This document shows, one piece after another, positions 44,605-54,208 of a stretch of 64,000 bases of DNA; position 1 is the first letter of the stretch, and every line of letters begins with the position of its first letter. Source of the stretch: Methylotuvimicrobium sp. KM2 (GTDB taxonomy: Bacteria; Pseudomonadota; Gammaproteobacteria; Methylococcales; Methylomonadaceae); the NCBI RefSeq assembly GCF_038051925.1, contig NZ_CP150634.1, positions 2,798,300-2,862,299 of the forward strand, given 5' to 3'. The position numbers and the translations under genes are program-made. Below the pieces are notes generated by a model, which searched no databases, was not told the origin of the DNA, and saw nothing but the letters and a program-made list of their open reading frames with translations.

Positions 44605-46113
44605 TCAGTCTGAATTCTGCATTTCTATGATAAAATTTTCCGAATTTCTTTTTGCCTGAGCATCATCGTTACGCAAGGCTTGAACGTTCTCCAAATAGGC
44701 ATCATCGATATCGCCGGTTATATATTCGCGGCTGAAGCACGATGTATCGAAATGCTGAATATCCCTATTGCCTTTCCTTACCGCCTCGATCAAATCCTCA
44801 AGATCCTGATAAATTAAACGATCCGCACCGATCGCTTCGCAAACCTCGTCTTCGGTACGGCCGTGCGCAATTAACTCTTCGACCACCGGCATATCGATAC
44901 CGTAGACATTCGGATATCTGACCGGCGGCGCTGCCGATGCAAAATACACTTTTTTAGCCCCGGCTTCACGGGCCATTTGTATGATTTGTTCCGAAGTCGT
45001 TCCTCTGACGACAGAGTCGTCAATTAGCAAAACATTTTTTCCGTCGAATTCCAAATCGATCGCATTGAGCTTTTGCTTAACCGATTTTTTGCGCTTTTGT
45101 TGCCCCGGCATGATGAACGTCCGTCCGATATAACGGTTTTTGATAAAACCTTCTCGGTATTTGACACGAAGCTTGTTAGCCAACTGCAATGCCGCGGTTC
45201 GACTGGTATCGGGAATCGGAATCACCACATCGATATCGTGATCCGGCCATACCCGCATAATTTTTTCGGCCAATTTTTCACCCATTCTCAAGCGGGCCTT
45301 ATAAACCTGGATATCGTCGATGATCGAGTCGGGTCGAGCAAAATAGACATATTCGAACATACAAGGACAATGATCGACGAAATCGGAACATTGCTTGGTA
45401 TGCAAGGCACCCGATTCCTCGATGAACACTGCCTCTCCGGGCTCGATATCCCGAATCAGATCAAAGCCCAAGACATCCAGCGCGACACTTTCGGAAGCGA
45501 TCATGAATTCGCTGCCTTTATCGGATTTTCTTTCGCCGAATACGATAGGCCGGATGCCGTGCGGGTCGCGAAAGCCTAAGATGCCGAAACCCGCTATCAT
45601 TACGACGACCGCATAAGCGCCGCGAACGCGCTGATGAACTCTGGAAACCGCGGTAAACACGTCGTCCACAGTCAATTTCAACTTACGTAGTTGCTGCAAC
45701 TCATGCGCAAACACATTGAGCAATACTTCGGAATCGGAGTCGGTATTGATATGACGTTGATCTTCGATGAATAAAACGTGCTTTAACGCTTCGGTGTTGG
45801 TTAAATTGCCGTTATGAGCCAGCGTCAGGCCGAACGGCGAATTCACATAAAAGGGCTGCGCTTCGGCCGAGCTCGTACATCCGGCGGTCGGATAGCGCAC
45901 ATGACCGATGCCCATATTACCCTTGAGCTTCAGCATTTGACTGGTCGTAAATACATCCCGAACCAGGCCGTTGTCCTTACGTAAATGCAACCGCCCGTTT
46001 TCACAGGTCACGATGCCGCTCGCATCCTGCCCCCTATGCTGCAATACGGTCAACGCATCATACAGCTCTTGATTGACGTTGTTATGAGCAACAATACCGG
46101 CAATACCACACAT
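44605..46113 (-). CDS. purF: Amidophosphoribosyltransferase
   Basis: A 502-residue enzyme for the first step of purine synthesis (PRPP and glutamine to phosphoribosylamine). The N-terminal nucleophile Cys2 follows the start Met (MCGIAGIV), so there is no propeptide. The glutaminase part has [20 protein letters not shown] and the PRPP site is [15 protein letters not shown] (about 360-375). The length agrees with the E. coli enzyme. It follows cvpA by 21 bases, as in most Gammaproteobacteria. Confidence 0.97.
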   Translation of the reverse strand: MCGIAGIVAHNNVNQELYDALTVLQHRGQDASGIVTCENGRLHLRKDNGLVRDVFTTSQMLKLKGNMGIGHVRYPTAGCTSSAEAQPFYVNSPFGLTLAHNGNLTNTEALKHVLFIEDQRHINTDSDSEVLLNVFAHELQQLRKLKLTVDDVFTAVSRVHQRVRGAYAVVVMIAGFGILGFRDPHGIRPIVFGERKSDKGSEFMIASESVALDVLGFDLIRDIEPGEAVFIEESGALHTKQCSDFVDHCPCMFEYVYFARPDSIIDDIQVYKARLRMGEKLAEKIMRVWPDHDIDVVIPIPDTSRTAALQLANKLRVKYREGFIKNRYIGRTFIMPGQQKRKKSVKQKLNAIDLEFDGKNVLLIDDSVVRGTTSEQIIQMAREAGAKKVYFASAAPPVRYPNVYGIDMPVVEELIAHGRTEDEVCEAIGADRLIYQDLEDLIEAVRKGNRDIQHFDTSCFSREYITGDIDDAYLENVQALRNDDAQAKRNSENFIIEMQNSD

Positions 46114-46134
46114 GCTTTAAACCTAAAATTTTAA

Positions 46135-46626
46135 TCAACGATAATTAACATAGCTCATCAGGTCCGACGGAATATGTTCCCGCAACCAGACGGCAAGCGA
46201 TTGAAAAGGCGGAATCAAAGTCGATTCTTTCCACCAAGCATCCTCCGGAAGCGGCGTCAAACCGGCCAACATGACGCAAACCGTGACGACCAACAATCCG
46301 CGAGCGATACCGAAAATCATTCCAGCGAAACGATCCGACCCGGTCAATCCGGTTTGCTTGACCAATTTTCGTAACATTAAATTGATCAATGCACCCCCAA
46401 TCAACACGGCAAAAAACAATGCCGCAAAGGCTGCGGCAACCCGTGCCGAAGGCACGCTAAAAACCGGCTCCAAAAGCACGGAAAACTCACGACTAAAAGT
46501 TAATCCGAGCCAAATCGCGACGACCCACAATACCAGTGAGAATGCCTCTTCGATAAAGCCTCTAAACAAACCGATCACCAAGGAAATGGAGATCAACCCC
46601 AAAATGGCATAATCGACCCAGATCAT
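46135..46626 (-). CDS. cvpA: CvpA family membrane protein
   Basis: A 163-residue inner-membrane protein with four membrane segments (about 4-22, 28-48, 63-90 and 100-122). It starts MIWVDYAILGLISISLVIGL and contains the conserved RGFIEEAFSLVLWVVAIWLG. It is needed for colicin V production in E. coli and for envelope homeostasis elsewhere. It lies between dedD and purF in the conserved order, with gaps of about 20 bases. Confidence 0.93.
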   Translation of the reverse strand: MIWVDYAILGLISISLVIGLFRGFIEEAFSLVLWVVAIWLGLTFSREFSVLLEPVFSVPSARVAAAFAALFFAVLIGGALINLMLRKLVKQTGLTGSDRFAGMIFGIARGLLVVTVCVMLAGLTPLPEDAWWKESTLIPPFQSLAVWLREHIPSDLMSYVNYR

Positions 46627-46646
46627 ATCCGCATCTCCTATAAAGC

Positions 46647-47636
46647 TTATTCGGAAACCAGAAAACCTTTCAGACTGTGTTGGCTATCCAATTGCATCAG
46701 TTGGGTTTCAGCCCGTTTTTTATCGAGCTCGGGACCGACACGAAGACGATACGCCTTACCTTGCGCGGTATCTACTTCGGTAACGGCGGCAGGAAAACCT
46801 TTTGCGCGCAGTTTATCACGGAGCGAATCGGCATTTTCCTGCTTACTGAAACTACCTAATTGTATATACCACTTAACCAGACCTGTGCTTGCAGCCGGAC
46901 TGTTCTGTTGAGGCGCCGTTTGCCCCCCTTGAGCAGTAGCCGCTGCCGGTTCAATGGCCTTGGGTTTATTGACTGACAATAACAGACTTTTGAGGTTATT
47001 GTCGGCATCCAGCCGATTTTTAAGCGCCTGGGCTTTGCTTTTATCGGTTTCAGGCCCCACCAAGACCCGATAGGATTTTCCGCCTCGGATGTCAAATTCC
47101 TCGACTGCTGCCGGAAAACCTTGCGAACGCAATTTATCGCGTAATGCGAATGCATTATCTTTCTTACTAAAACTGCCCGGCTGTATATACCAAGTCACAA
47201 GTTCCGCAATCGGCAATGCCGCTACCGACTCCGTTTTCGTTTCCAGAACCCTGACTTCGGAAACCGGAGCCGTCTCAGCCGGCTTATCCGTTTCCATCAA
47301 AGAGGCCGGCAATTTATTCTTATCAATAGGCTTAAGCTCAGACCCGTCATCGACAGGCCCAATGTATTCGAGTTCTTCAGGAGTCAACCCCTCTACTTCA
47401 TCGACATCAGGCTCGGGTTCGTCAACCGACTCTTCGGTCCATTGAGGCCGACTACTGTCCGGAAGACGCTCGGCAGTCTTGGCAAAGTCCTGCGTTGGCG
47501 GCTCAGGTAAGGCTAATTCATTGACCAATTCACCGCTCTCCTCAATCGGATCGTCAAACAGCATCGGTACAAAAATAGCGGCCAACGCGGTGATGACAAC
47601 CGCGCCGATCAATCTTTGTTTTAATTCCTGGTCCAT
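46647..47636 (-). CDS. dedD: SPOR-domain cell-division protein, DedD-like, with two SPOR domains
   Basis: A 329-residue bitopic protein with a short cytoplasmic N-terminus, one membrane segment (about 8-26, LIGAVVITALAAIFVPMLF), an acidic Pro-rich linker and two SPOR domains (about 148-220, VTWYIQPGSFSKKDNAFALR; about 255-329, VKWYIQLGSFSKQENADSLR). SPOR domains bind denuded glycan at the septum. E. coli DedD has one SPOR domain; the two here are alike and suggest a duplication. It is placed between folC and cvpA as in E. coli, but a repeat separates it from folC. Confidence 0.9.
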   Translation of the reverse strand: MDQELKQRLIGAVVITALAAIFVPMLFDDPIEESGELVNELALPEPPTQDFAKTAERLPDSSRPQWTEESVDEPEPDVDEVEGLTPEELEYIGPVDDGSELKPIDKNKLPASLMETDKPAETAPVSEVRVLETKTESVAALPIAELVTWYIQPGSFSKKDNAFALRDKLRSQGFPAAVEEFDIRGGKSYRVLVGPETDKSKAQALKNRLDADNNLKSLLLSVNKPKAIEPAAATAQGGQTAPQQNSPAASTGLVKWYIQLGSFSKQENADSLRDKLRAKGFPAAVTEVDTAQGKAYRLRVGPELDKKRAETQLMQLDSQHSLKGFLVSE

Positions 47637-47660
47637 CGTTAACCTCTAAGCTAAACCAGC

Positions 47661-47848
47661 TAAGGAACGAACATAAAATAACTTCGACAACTGTTGGAAA
47701 GAGAGGCGGCGGCTCGAATGACAGTTATCGGCGGCAGGGATAGCCGCCGTCAAGCCTACATAGACGTATTTACGACGTCCAATCAAGCGAGTCACCGAAC
47801 CGCTGCAAAACCTAGTATTTGTAGAATTTATTTTGCGCATATTCCTAA
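47661..47848. repeat. MITE-like palindromic element, TTAGGAA-end type (copy K)
   Basis: The left end is TAAGGAACGAACATAAAATA and the right end, on the minus strand, is TTAGGAATATGCGCAAAATA. The constant block is at 47751-47780 with the hairpin GGCGGCAGGGATAGCCGCC. It resembles copy I (26621-26809) along its whole length. It lies inside the accD-folC-dedD block, and its right end carries the last six codons and the stop of folC. Confidence 0.78.
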
Positions 47849-49099
47849 ATATTCAGATACTAAAAAGAAAGAACCGAAAACCAATAATAAATCGTTTTTT
47901 CCGGCTTTAGTCTTGGCACTATCCAATGCATCTTGCAGTCCGGAGAAACCGAAATCAACACCCGTAATTTTGCACTGTTCGAAATAATCTTGCATCATTG
48001 CCTTGGAAACGCACCGAGGATTGTCTTTTAACGGCACAAAATACCATTGATGAACCAATGGTTTCATGATGCTGATAACGCCAGGAATATCTTTATCCTT
48101 CATCATCGTAAAAACGGCATGAACGCGTTTGCCGGAAAAATTATCACTTAGATAGTCGATCAAGGTCTGAACGGCTTGAGGATTATGCCCGACATCGAGT
48201 AGGACAGGTATCTCGTCATGAATGAATTGAAAACGCCCAGTTAGTTCAACGGACCCGATGCCATGCCTTATCGAATCCACACTAATCGGGAGGCGTGAAG
48301 ACATTAGGGTCGCAGCCATTACCACAGCAGCCGCATTTCGATATTGATGCTCGCCTTTGAGATTAGGTTCCGGCAATCGGTCGATCTGCCGATCGGGTGC
48401 ACACCATATCCAACCTTTCGACTGCTTCCTGTAAGCAAAATCGCACCCGATAAAAAAAGCCGGGGCCTCGATTTCATTTGCATATTCGAATATCGAGTCG
48501 GGTGGCTCAGGATCGCTGATAATCGCAGGAACTTGCTTTCTGAAAATACCGGCTTTTTCACGGCCAATCAGCTCGCGCGTTTCGCCGAGCCAATCGGCAT
48601 GATCGATCCCAATGCTGGAAATAATAGAAACGTCGGGGTCCACAATATTGACGGCATCAAGACGCCCGCCCAATCCTACCTCCAACAATTGCACATCGAG
48701 ATTGGCCCTGGAAAAAATATCGAGCGCAGCCAAGGTACCGAATTCAAAGTAACTCAACGAAACACCGTCTCGAACCGATTCAATACGCTCGAAAGCCGAA
48801 CAGATCAAATCGTCGCTAACTGGTTTGCCGTTAATTTTTATACGTTCGTTATAACTTAGAATATGCGGAGAAGTATAGGTGCCGACTCGATAACCTTGAG
48901 CCCGATAAATGAATTCCAAAAAGGCCACGCATGAACCTTTACCATTAGTTCCTGCTACCGTGATCGTCGGCGGCTTATTGTAATCCGGTTGCAATGCTCG
49001 GAATACCCTCTGTACTCTCTCCAAGCCTAGATCAATCGTTTGCGGATGCAAACCTTCTTGCCACCTCAGCCAGCCCTCGAGCGTATCGAAATGCTTCAT
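47828..49099 (-). CDS. folC: Dihydrofolate/folylpolyglutamate synthase
   Basis: From the ATG at 49099 the protein has 423 residues and starts MKHFDTLEGWLRWQEGLHPQ, the usual family start; a longer in-frame start at 49192 is unlikely. It is a bifunctional Mur-ligase-fold enzyme that adds glutamate to dihydropteroate and folates. The P-loop is VAGTNGKGSCVAF; GTYTSPHI, LLEVGLGGRLDAVN and IGIDHADWLG follow. The C-terminal codons (LGICAK and stop) lie within a MITE-like repeat, so the natural end has been replaced or extended. Confidence 0.93.
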   Translation of the reverse strand: MKHFDTLEGWLRWQEGLHPQTIDLGLERVQRVFRALQPDYNKPPTITVAGTNGKGSCVAFLEFIYRAQGYRVGTYTSPHILSYNERIKINGKPVSDDLICSAFERIESVRDGVSLSYFEFGTLAALDIFSRANLDVQLLEVGLGGRLDAVNIVDPDVSIISSIGIDHADWLGETRELIGREKAGIFRKQVPAIISDPEPPDSIFEYANEIEAPAFFIGCDFAYRKQSKGWIWCAPDRQIDRLPEPNLKGEHQYRNAAAVVMAATLMSSRLPISVDSIRHGIGSVELTGRFQFIHDEIPVLLDVGHNPQAVQTLIDYLSDNFSGKRVHAVFTMMKDKDIPGVISIMKPLVHQWYFVPLKDNPRCVSKAMMQDYFEQCKITGVDFGFSGLQDALDSAKTKAGKNDLLLVFGSFFLVSEYLGICAK

Positions 49100-49279
49100 C
49101 TCAGACAAATTGTCGGTTCCACAAAAACATAAAAAAGCACGAAAGCGCCAACGAGATAGAAAATCGTGGATTGTCCCATCCAATAACTGCAAACTTAGGC
49201 CCTATTGCGGACCGGTTTTTGTTGTGTTTCTCGTGGCTTAACCGCAACAGCAAGATCATTCGGCCATTTAAAATTGCAC

Positions 49280-50218
49280 TTAATCCTGAACGGCAGGCAA
49301 AGGCTCGGTTTCGGCCAAGATAATAGGTTCTTCTAAATTCGGGCTTATTTTCGTTTCCATCCGCGAGGCCATTAAAATCGCCAGCATTGCAGCAATTTTA
49401 TCGCGCATTTCACGCCTATCGATAATCATGTCGATAGCGCCGTGCTCTTGCAGAAACTCGCTACGTTGAAAACCTTCCGGCAATTTTTCTCGAACGGTTT
49501 GCTCGATGACGCGAGGTCCTGCAAAACCGATCAAGGCATTCGGCTCGGCGACATTGATATCGCCAAGCATCGCCAAACTCGCGGAAACACCGCCCATCGT
49601 AGGGTCGGTCATACACGAAATAAACGGCAATCCCGCTTCCGACAACCGTGTCAAGGCCGCGCTGGTTTTCGCCATTTGAAACAATGAAAACAATGACTCC
49701 TGCATGCGAGCGCCGCCGCTGGCGGTAAAAACAATGAACGGCGCACCGATTTCGAGGCTCTCATTCACACCTCGCACGAAACGCTCGCCGACCACCGACC
49801 CCATCGAGCCACCCATAAAACTAAAATCGAACGCGGCGGCTACGATATCTTTATTCTTGAGCTTACCCTTAATCACTACGAGAGCATCGCTTTCCTTGGT
49901 CTGTTTTTGCGCTTGACTTATACGGTCTTTATAGCGTTTGGAATCCTTGAATCTAAGCGGGTCGGTCGGTTTGATATGTTGACCGATTTCTTCTTGATCC
50001 TGCTCATCGAGAAATAATTCCAACCGTACTCTTGCCGATATCCGCATGTGATGATTGCATTTAGGGCACACACTGGAATTTCGTTCCAATTCGTTGTTAT
50101 AGAGAATCGCGTTGCAACTCGGACACTTGGTCCATAAACCCTCGGGCACGGCGCCTTTTTTCTTGTTAGTCCCGTCTGTTCTGATTGTTGAGGGGACCAG
50201 TTTTTCAAACCAACTCAT
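49280..50218 (-). CDS. accD: Acetyl-CoA carboxylase carboxyltransferase subunit beta
   Basis: A 312-residue subunit that, with AccA, transfers carboxyl from biotin to acetyl-CoA for fatty-acid synthesis. An N-terminal zinc ribbon has Cys32, Cys35, Cys51 and Cys54 ([17 protein letters not shown]). The crotonase-like core has the conserved [20 protein letters not shown] and [20 protein letters not shown]. It follows trpA by 36 bases and precedes folC by 180 bases on the same strand. Confidence 0.97.
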   Translation of the reverse strand: MSWFEKLVPSTIRTDGTNKKKGAVPEGLWTKCPSCNAILYNNELERNSSVCPKCNHHMRISARVRLELFLDEQDQEEIGQHIKPTDPLRFKDSKRYKDRISQAQKQTKESDALVVIKGKLKNKDIVAAAFDFSFMGGSMGSVVGERFVRGVNESLEIGAPFIVFTASGGARMQESLFSLFQMAKTSAALTRLSEAGLPFISCMTDPTMGGVSASLAMLGDINVAEPNALIGFAGPRVIEQTVREKLPEGFQRSEFLQEHGAIDMIIDRREMRDKIAAMLAILMASRMETKISPNLEEPIILAETEPLPAVQD

Positions 50219-50254
50219 ATTTTAAACTCCGAATTCGCTCATGTGATCGACGAC

Positions 50255-51058
50255 TTATTCATCCATTGCGGCGCGCATGGCTTTAAGTAAATCGACTATT
50301 TCGGAACAGGCCTGCTCCGGATTATCCAAATTCGCTTCGATTTTACTGATCAAGGCGCTACCGACAACGACACCATCACCTAAATGAGCCACTGTCTTTG
50401 CCGTCTCGGCATCCTTAACACCGAAGCCGATACCGATCGGCAATTGAGTATTCGCACGGATTAACTTCAGCCTTTCCTCGACATCGGCGGTGTTCAAGTG
50501 CCCAGCACCGGTTACACCTTTGAGTGAAACGTAGTAAATATAGCCACTGCCCGCCGCATCCATTTTACGAATGCGTTCTTCATTACTATTAGGCGCCAAC
50601 AAAAAAACCGGATCGATACCGCGTTCTTTCAGCAACGAAACACAGAAACCGGCCTCCTCAGGCGGCAAATCAACCGTCAGCACACCATCGATTTCGACGC
50701 GTTGCGCCGCATTGGCAAAATCTTCGTAACCCATTGCCTCGATCGGATTTAAATACCCCATCAACACGACCGGCGTTTGGTCATCCTTTCTTCTGAATTC
50801 GGCGACTATATTGAGTACTTTTCTTAAACTCATTTTATGCGCCAAGGCGCGTTCACTGGCTTTCTGAATGACCGGTCCGTCCGCCATCGGATCGGAAAAC
50901 GGTACGCCAAGCTCAATAATATCAACGCCCGCTTCCACCATCGCATGCATCATCGGCACGGTAAAATTCGGATGCGGATCACCGGCCGTCAAAAATGGAA
51001 TCAAAGCCTTACGGCCTGACTTGGAAAGCTCTTCAAATTTAGCGGCTAAACGGCTCAC
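50255..51058 (-). CDS. trpA: Tryptophan synthase alpha subunit
   Basis: A 267-residue TIM-barrel subunit that splits indole-3-glycerol phosphate to indole and glyceraldehyde-3-phosphate. Catalytic Glu49 ([13 protein letters not shown]) and Asp60 (MADGP) have the same numbers as in the E. coli enzyme. The phosphate site is [13 protein letters not shown]. It overlaps trpB by 4 bases, typical of translational coupling. Confidence 0.97.
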   Translation of the reverse strand: MSRLAAKFEELSKSGRKALIPFLTAGDPHPNFTVPMMHAMVEAGVDIIELGVPFSDPMADGPVIQKASERALAHKMSLRKVLNIVAEFRRKDDQTPVVLMGYLNPIEAMGYEDFANAAQRVEIDGVLTVDLPPEEAGFCVSLLKERGIDPVFLLAPNSNEERIRKMDAAGSGYIYYVSLKGVTGAGHLNTADVEERLKLIRANTQLPIGIGFGVKDAETAKTVAHLGDGVVVGSALISKIEANLDNPEQACSEIVDLLKAMRAAMDE

Positions 51059-52257
51059 AGTTGTATTCCCTCGCGTTGCGCCAAGGTCATGATATCTTTA
51101 TCGCCACGACCGGAAAGATTGATAATAATTATGCTGTCTTTGGGCATGGTCGGCGCCAGCTTTGTCGTATAAGCAATCGCATGACTCGATTCCAGCGCAG
51201 GAATAATGCCTTCCATTTCGGTTAAATCATGAAAACCCTTCAAGGCTTCATCATCGGTTATGTTGACATATTCGGCGCGCCCGCTGTCTTTCAACCAAGC
51301 ATGTTCGGGTCCGACGCCGGGATAATCCAAGCCCGCCGAGATTGAATGCGTTTCGATGATTTCACCATCATCATCCTCGATCAAATAAGTCCGATTGCCG
51401 TGTAAAACTCCCGGACGTCCCGCACAAAGCGGAGCAGAATGACGTCCTGTTTCGACGCCGTCTCCGGCCGCTTCGACGCCGTACATTTTGACCGACGCAT
51501 CGTCGATAAAAGGATAAAACAAACCGATCGCGTTCGACCCGCCCCCGACACAAGCGACCAGCGCATCGGGCAACCGCCCGGTCATGGTCAAACATTGCTC
51601 TTTGGCTTCACGTCCGATCACGGTTTGAAAATCGCGCACCATCGCAGGATAAGGATGAGGTCCTGCTACCGTTCCAATGATGTAGAATGTATTGTCGACA
51701 TTGGTAACCCAATCACGGAGCGCCTCGTTTAACGCGTCTTTCAGAGTCTTCGAACCCGATTCGACCGCAACGACTTTTGCGCCAAGCAGTTTCATCCGGT
51801 AAACATTCAAGGACTGTCGGGCGACATCGACCGCCCCCATATAAACAACGCACTCGAGTCCCAATCTGGCAGCGACAGTAGCCGTAGCCACGCCATGCTG
51901 ACCCGCACCGGTTTCAGCGATGATCCGGGTTTTTCCCATGCGCTTAGCCAATAACGCCTGTCCGATCGTATTATTAACTTTATGCGCGCCGGTATGATTG
52001 AGGTCTTCTCGTTTCAAATAAAGCTGCGCTCCGCCTAAATGCCGACTCCAGCGTTCGGCATGGTAAAGCGGTGAAGGACGCCCGACATAATGCTGCAAAT
52101 CGGCATCCAGTTCGGTTAAAAATTCAGGATCCTGCATATAGCGCAGATAAGCCTCTTCTAACTCTTGAATAGGCCCCATTAATGTTTCGGCAACGAATTT
52201 TCCGCCATAAGGACCGAAATGTCCGCGCTCGTCCGGCAAGTTATAATGCTGTGTCAT
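51055..52257 (-). CDS. trpB: Tryptophan synthase beta subunit
   Basis: A 400-residue PLP enzyme that joins indole and serine to tryptophan. The cofactor Lys93 is in [26 protein letters not shown] and the phosphate-binding [10 protein letters not shown] are intact. It starts 4 bases after trpF. The order trpF-trpB-trpA with accD downstream is conserved in many Gammaproteobacteria. Confidence 0.97.
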   Translation of the reverse strand: MTQHYNLPDERGHFGPYGGKFVAETLMGPIQELEEAYLRYMQDPEFLTELDADLQHYVGRPSPLYHAERWSRHLGGAQLYLKREDLNHTGAHKVNNTIGQALLAKRMGKTRIIAETGAGQHGVATATVAARLGLECVVYMGAVDVARQSLNVYRMKLLGAKVVAVESGSKTLKDALNEALRDWVTNVDNTFYIIGTVAGPHPYPAMVRDFQTVIGREAKEQCLTMTGRLPDALVACVGGGSNAIGLFYPFIDDASVKMYGVEAAGDGVETGRHSAPLCAGRPGVLHGNRTYLIEDDDGEIIETHSISAGLDYPGVGPEHAWLKDSGRAEYVNITDDEALKGFHDLTEMEGIIPALESSHAIAYTTKLAPTMPKDSIIIINLSGRGDKDIMTLAQREGIQL

Positions 52258-52261
52258 GTTG

Positions 52262-52888
52262 CTAACTTCTATTACCCTCGTTAATTATTCTTACGAATGC
52301 CGCCATTTTACCGGCATCCTTAATACCTTTTTCCGATTCCACGCCGCTGCTGACGTCCAATGCATAAGGGCCGACCGACTCCATTGCCTGCGTGACATTG
52401 CCGGGTTCCAAACCGCCGGCCAAAATAATCGGTTTCGGACAAGACTGCGGAATCAAATCCCAATCAAAACGGTTTCCGGAACCGCCTTTCACTCCCGGAT
52501 GATACGCATCGAGTAACAAACCGGCGGCTCCGGAATACCGTTTAGCCAAATCAGCTATATCAACGTCCTGTCGCATCCTAATTGCCTTGATATAAGGCTT
52601 ATTGTACAGCTCGCAAGCATCTGGCGTCTCATCGCCGTGAAATTGCAAACAGTCGATCGGCACCCGGCTCAACACTTCACGAATACGCGCCTCTTGCTCG
52701 TCGACGAACAAACCGACAACACTGGTAAAGGGAGGCAAAGCCTCGACAATCGCAAGCGCTTGATCGATATCAATATTTCTTGGGCTAGACGGATAAAAAA
52801 CCAACCCGATCGCATCCACGCCTAGATGCGCCGCACGGACTGCGTCATTAACCCGGGTAAAGCCGCAAATTTTAACGCGAGTACGCAT
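52262..52888 (-). CDS. trpF: Phosphoribosylanthranilate isomerase
   Basis: A 208-residue TIM-barrel enzyme of tryptophan synthesis. The catalytic Cys8 is in [11 protein letters not shown] and the Asp in [15 protein letters not shown] (about 125-139); [11 protein letters not shown] and [10 protein letters not shown] bind phosphate. It is the first gene of the trpF-B-A-accD block. No leader peptide with tandem Trp codons is seen upstream. Confidence 0.96.
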   Translation of the reverse strand: MRTRVKICGFTRVNDAVRAAHLGVDAIGLVFYPSSPRNIDIDQALAIVEALPPFTSVVGLFVDEQEARIREVLSRVPIDCLQFHGDETPDACELYNKPYIKAIRMRQDVDIADLAKRYSGAAGLLLDAYHPGVKGGSGNRFDWDLIPQSCPKPIILAGGLEPGNVTQAMESVGPYALDVSSGVESEKGIKDAGKMAAFVRIINEGNRS

Positions 52889-53279
52889 AAAGAGATAAGA
52901 TATTTAATAAAAAATTTAGCCGGATAGAATAACATAAAACAAAAGCCCTAAACTAAGGCTAAAATGACCTCAACAATTCTTAATTTGAGGATAAAACAGG
53001 GTGCGGGTGTGCTTGGCGAGGATGTCGGCGGCAAGGCAGATTTTTGCTCCATGCAAAATCTGCATTCACGCCATCCCTGGCGATCGAGCTGCCGTTAAAC
53101 CCGATGGATGGGTTTACCCAGCACCTAAATTCCATAACCCATTGGCTATGATTAGCGGTCTGGGATAATTTAGGCGCTGGGTGAATACGTCCATCTAGGC
53201 TCTATGCCAGCTCCATGCCGCCCCTCACCTAACGCTAGATGAGGGGCCGAGTTTTTATCTACGATGAGCAATACAACGA
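52889..53279. other. Intergenic region with a rearranged repeat
   Basis: The first 100 bases upstream of trpF probably hold its promoter; a weak AAAAGCC...GGCTAAAA hairpin lies at about 52940-52965. The remainder is the rearranged repeat listed separately. No gene is seen. Confidence 0.5.
53003..53275. repeat. Dispersed repeat, rearranged TATACC-type mosaic (copy G)
   Basis: The right end (GAGTTTTTATCTACGATGAG) resembles the ends of the TATACC type; a matching left end is not clear. Inside are a GATTTTTGCTCCATGCAAAA hairpin, the CCCAGCACCTAAATT palindrome (53134-53181), the constant block in inverted orientation (53182-53201) and a CCCCTCACCTAACGCTAGAT/GAGGGG hairpin. The modules are those of copies B, D and E in a new order. 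Confidence 0.65.
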
Positions 53280-54035
53280 CTAATGAGTATGGGTATGAGT
53301 TGATTCGGAATGCTCGTGATCGTTTGGATTTAGATGACTATCACTGGAGTGATGGTTCTGAGACGAATCCGAGTGCGAATGATCATGACCGGAATCATGG
53401 CCATGCTCATTGACATGCGGTTGCCCGTGCTCATGCTCACTGGCTTCTTGAGGATCGATGGCCCCTTCGACCGCAACGCCGTAACGATAGACCATTAATC
53501 CGCCCAAATCGGCGCCCAAAACGACCAACACAGACAGACCCGCCGACAGCAATAGAAAAAAACCGTTTGCAGCACCTTTAAGCGAACTACCGGCCAACAG
53601 ACGCCAAACCGATAATAACGCCGATAAACTCAACACCGTAATACCAATTTGCTCATGCCTTTCCATGATGTCATGAACATTACCCCCGTGCGCAACCGTT
53701 TCGCCGGCTTGCAAACCGGTATAAACAGTCACTGCTGCGCCAATCGTCCCAAAATAAAGCATCGCCGAAGCGGCACTGCGCCAAACCGGGTTACGAATCA
53801 AAGTCCCCAATAAGTCGAGAATAAAAAAACCGATCAATAAAGCGATTGGAAAATGTACTAGCAAAGGATGAATATTATCCAGTTCTGCGATTCCCGGAAA
53901 TATGCTCGCAAATATGTCCGAAGGTTCTTGAGCCGCCAGACTTTCCAGAAATCCCAAAAAATGCCCGACAGACTCGGCTACCCCGCCGCCATGATCGGCG
54001 CCGCCATGAATTTGAAAAGAATAAAAGTGATTCAC
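53280..54035 (-). CDS. DUF2231-type membrane protein with His-rich C-terminal tail
   Basis: A 251-residue membrane protein. The hallmark NIHPLLVHFPIALLIGFFIL (about 54-73) and three or four further membrane segments (about 85-105, 130-147 and 158-180) mark the DUF2231 group, with His residues at the membrane edge. The tail from about 197 is extremely rich in His, Ser, Asp and Glu (HEHGQPHVNEHGHDSGHDHS), ending THTHTH, and could bind transition metals. The function of the family is not established. It is divergent from uvrA across 173 bases. Confidence 0.75.
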   Translation of the reverse strand: MNHFYSFQIHGGADHGGGVAESVGHFLGFLESLAAQEPSDIFASIFPGIAELDNIHPLLVHFPIALLIGFFILDLLGTLIRNPVWRSAASAMLYFGTIGAAVTVYTGLQAGETVAHGGNVHDIMERHEQIGITVLSLSALLSVWRLLAGSSLKGAANGFFLLLSAGLSVLVVLGADLGGLMVYRYGVAVEGAIDPQEASEHEHGQPHVNEHGHDSGHDHSHSDSSQNHHSSDSHLNPNDHEHSESTHTHTH

Positions 54036-54208
54036 ATCAATTACGCTATGTTAGGTTTCGAATAAACACAATGTACTCGAAATCTTCGGAATTGCAAACT
54101 GTTTGAAAGCGATAAAGCTGACTTGTAAGCCTTCATCCTACCGAGCTTTGAAATCGGCCCGGTTTCGCCGTATATTAGCGGCCTGTTTCCTAAAGCGACA
54201 TTTCATCA

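Noticed and set aside
52889..53000. Trp-operon attenuator upstream of trpF
   Set aside because: There is no leader peptide with tandem Trp codons and no clear alternative hairpins.
54036..54208. LexA box upstream of uvrA
   Set aside because: CTGT occurs, but not with a matching ACAG at the required distance.
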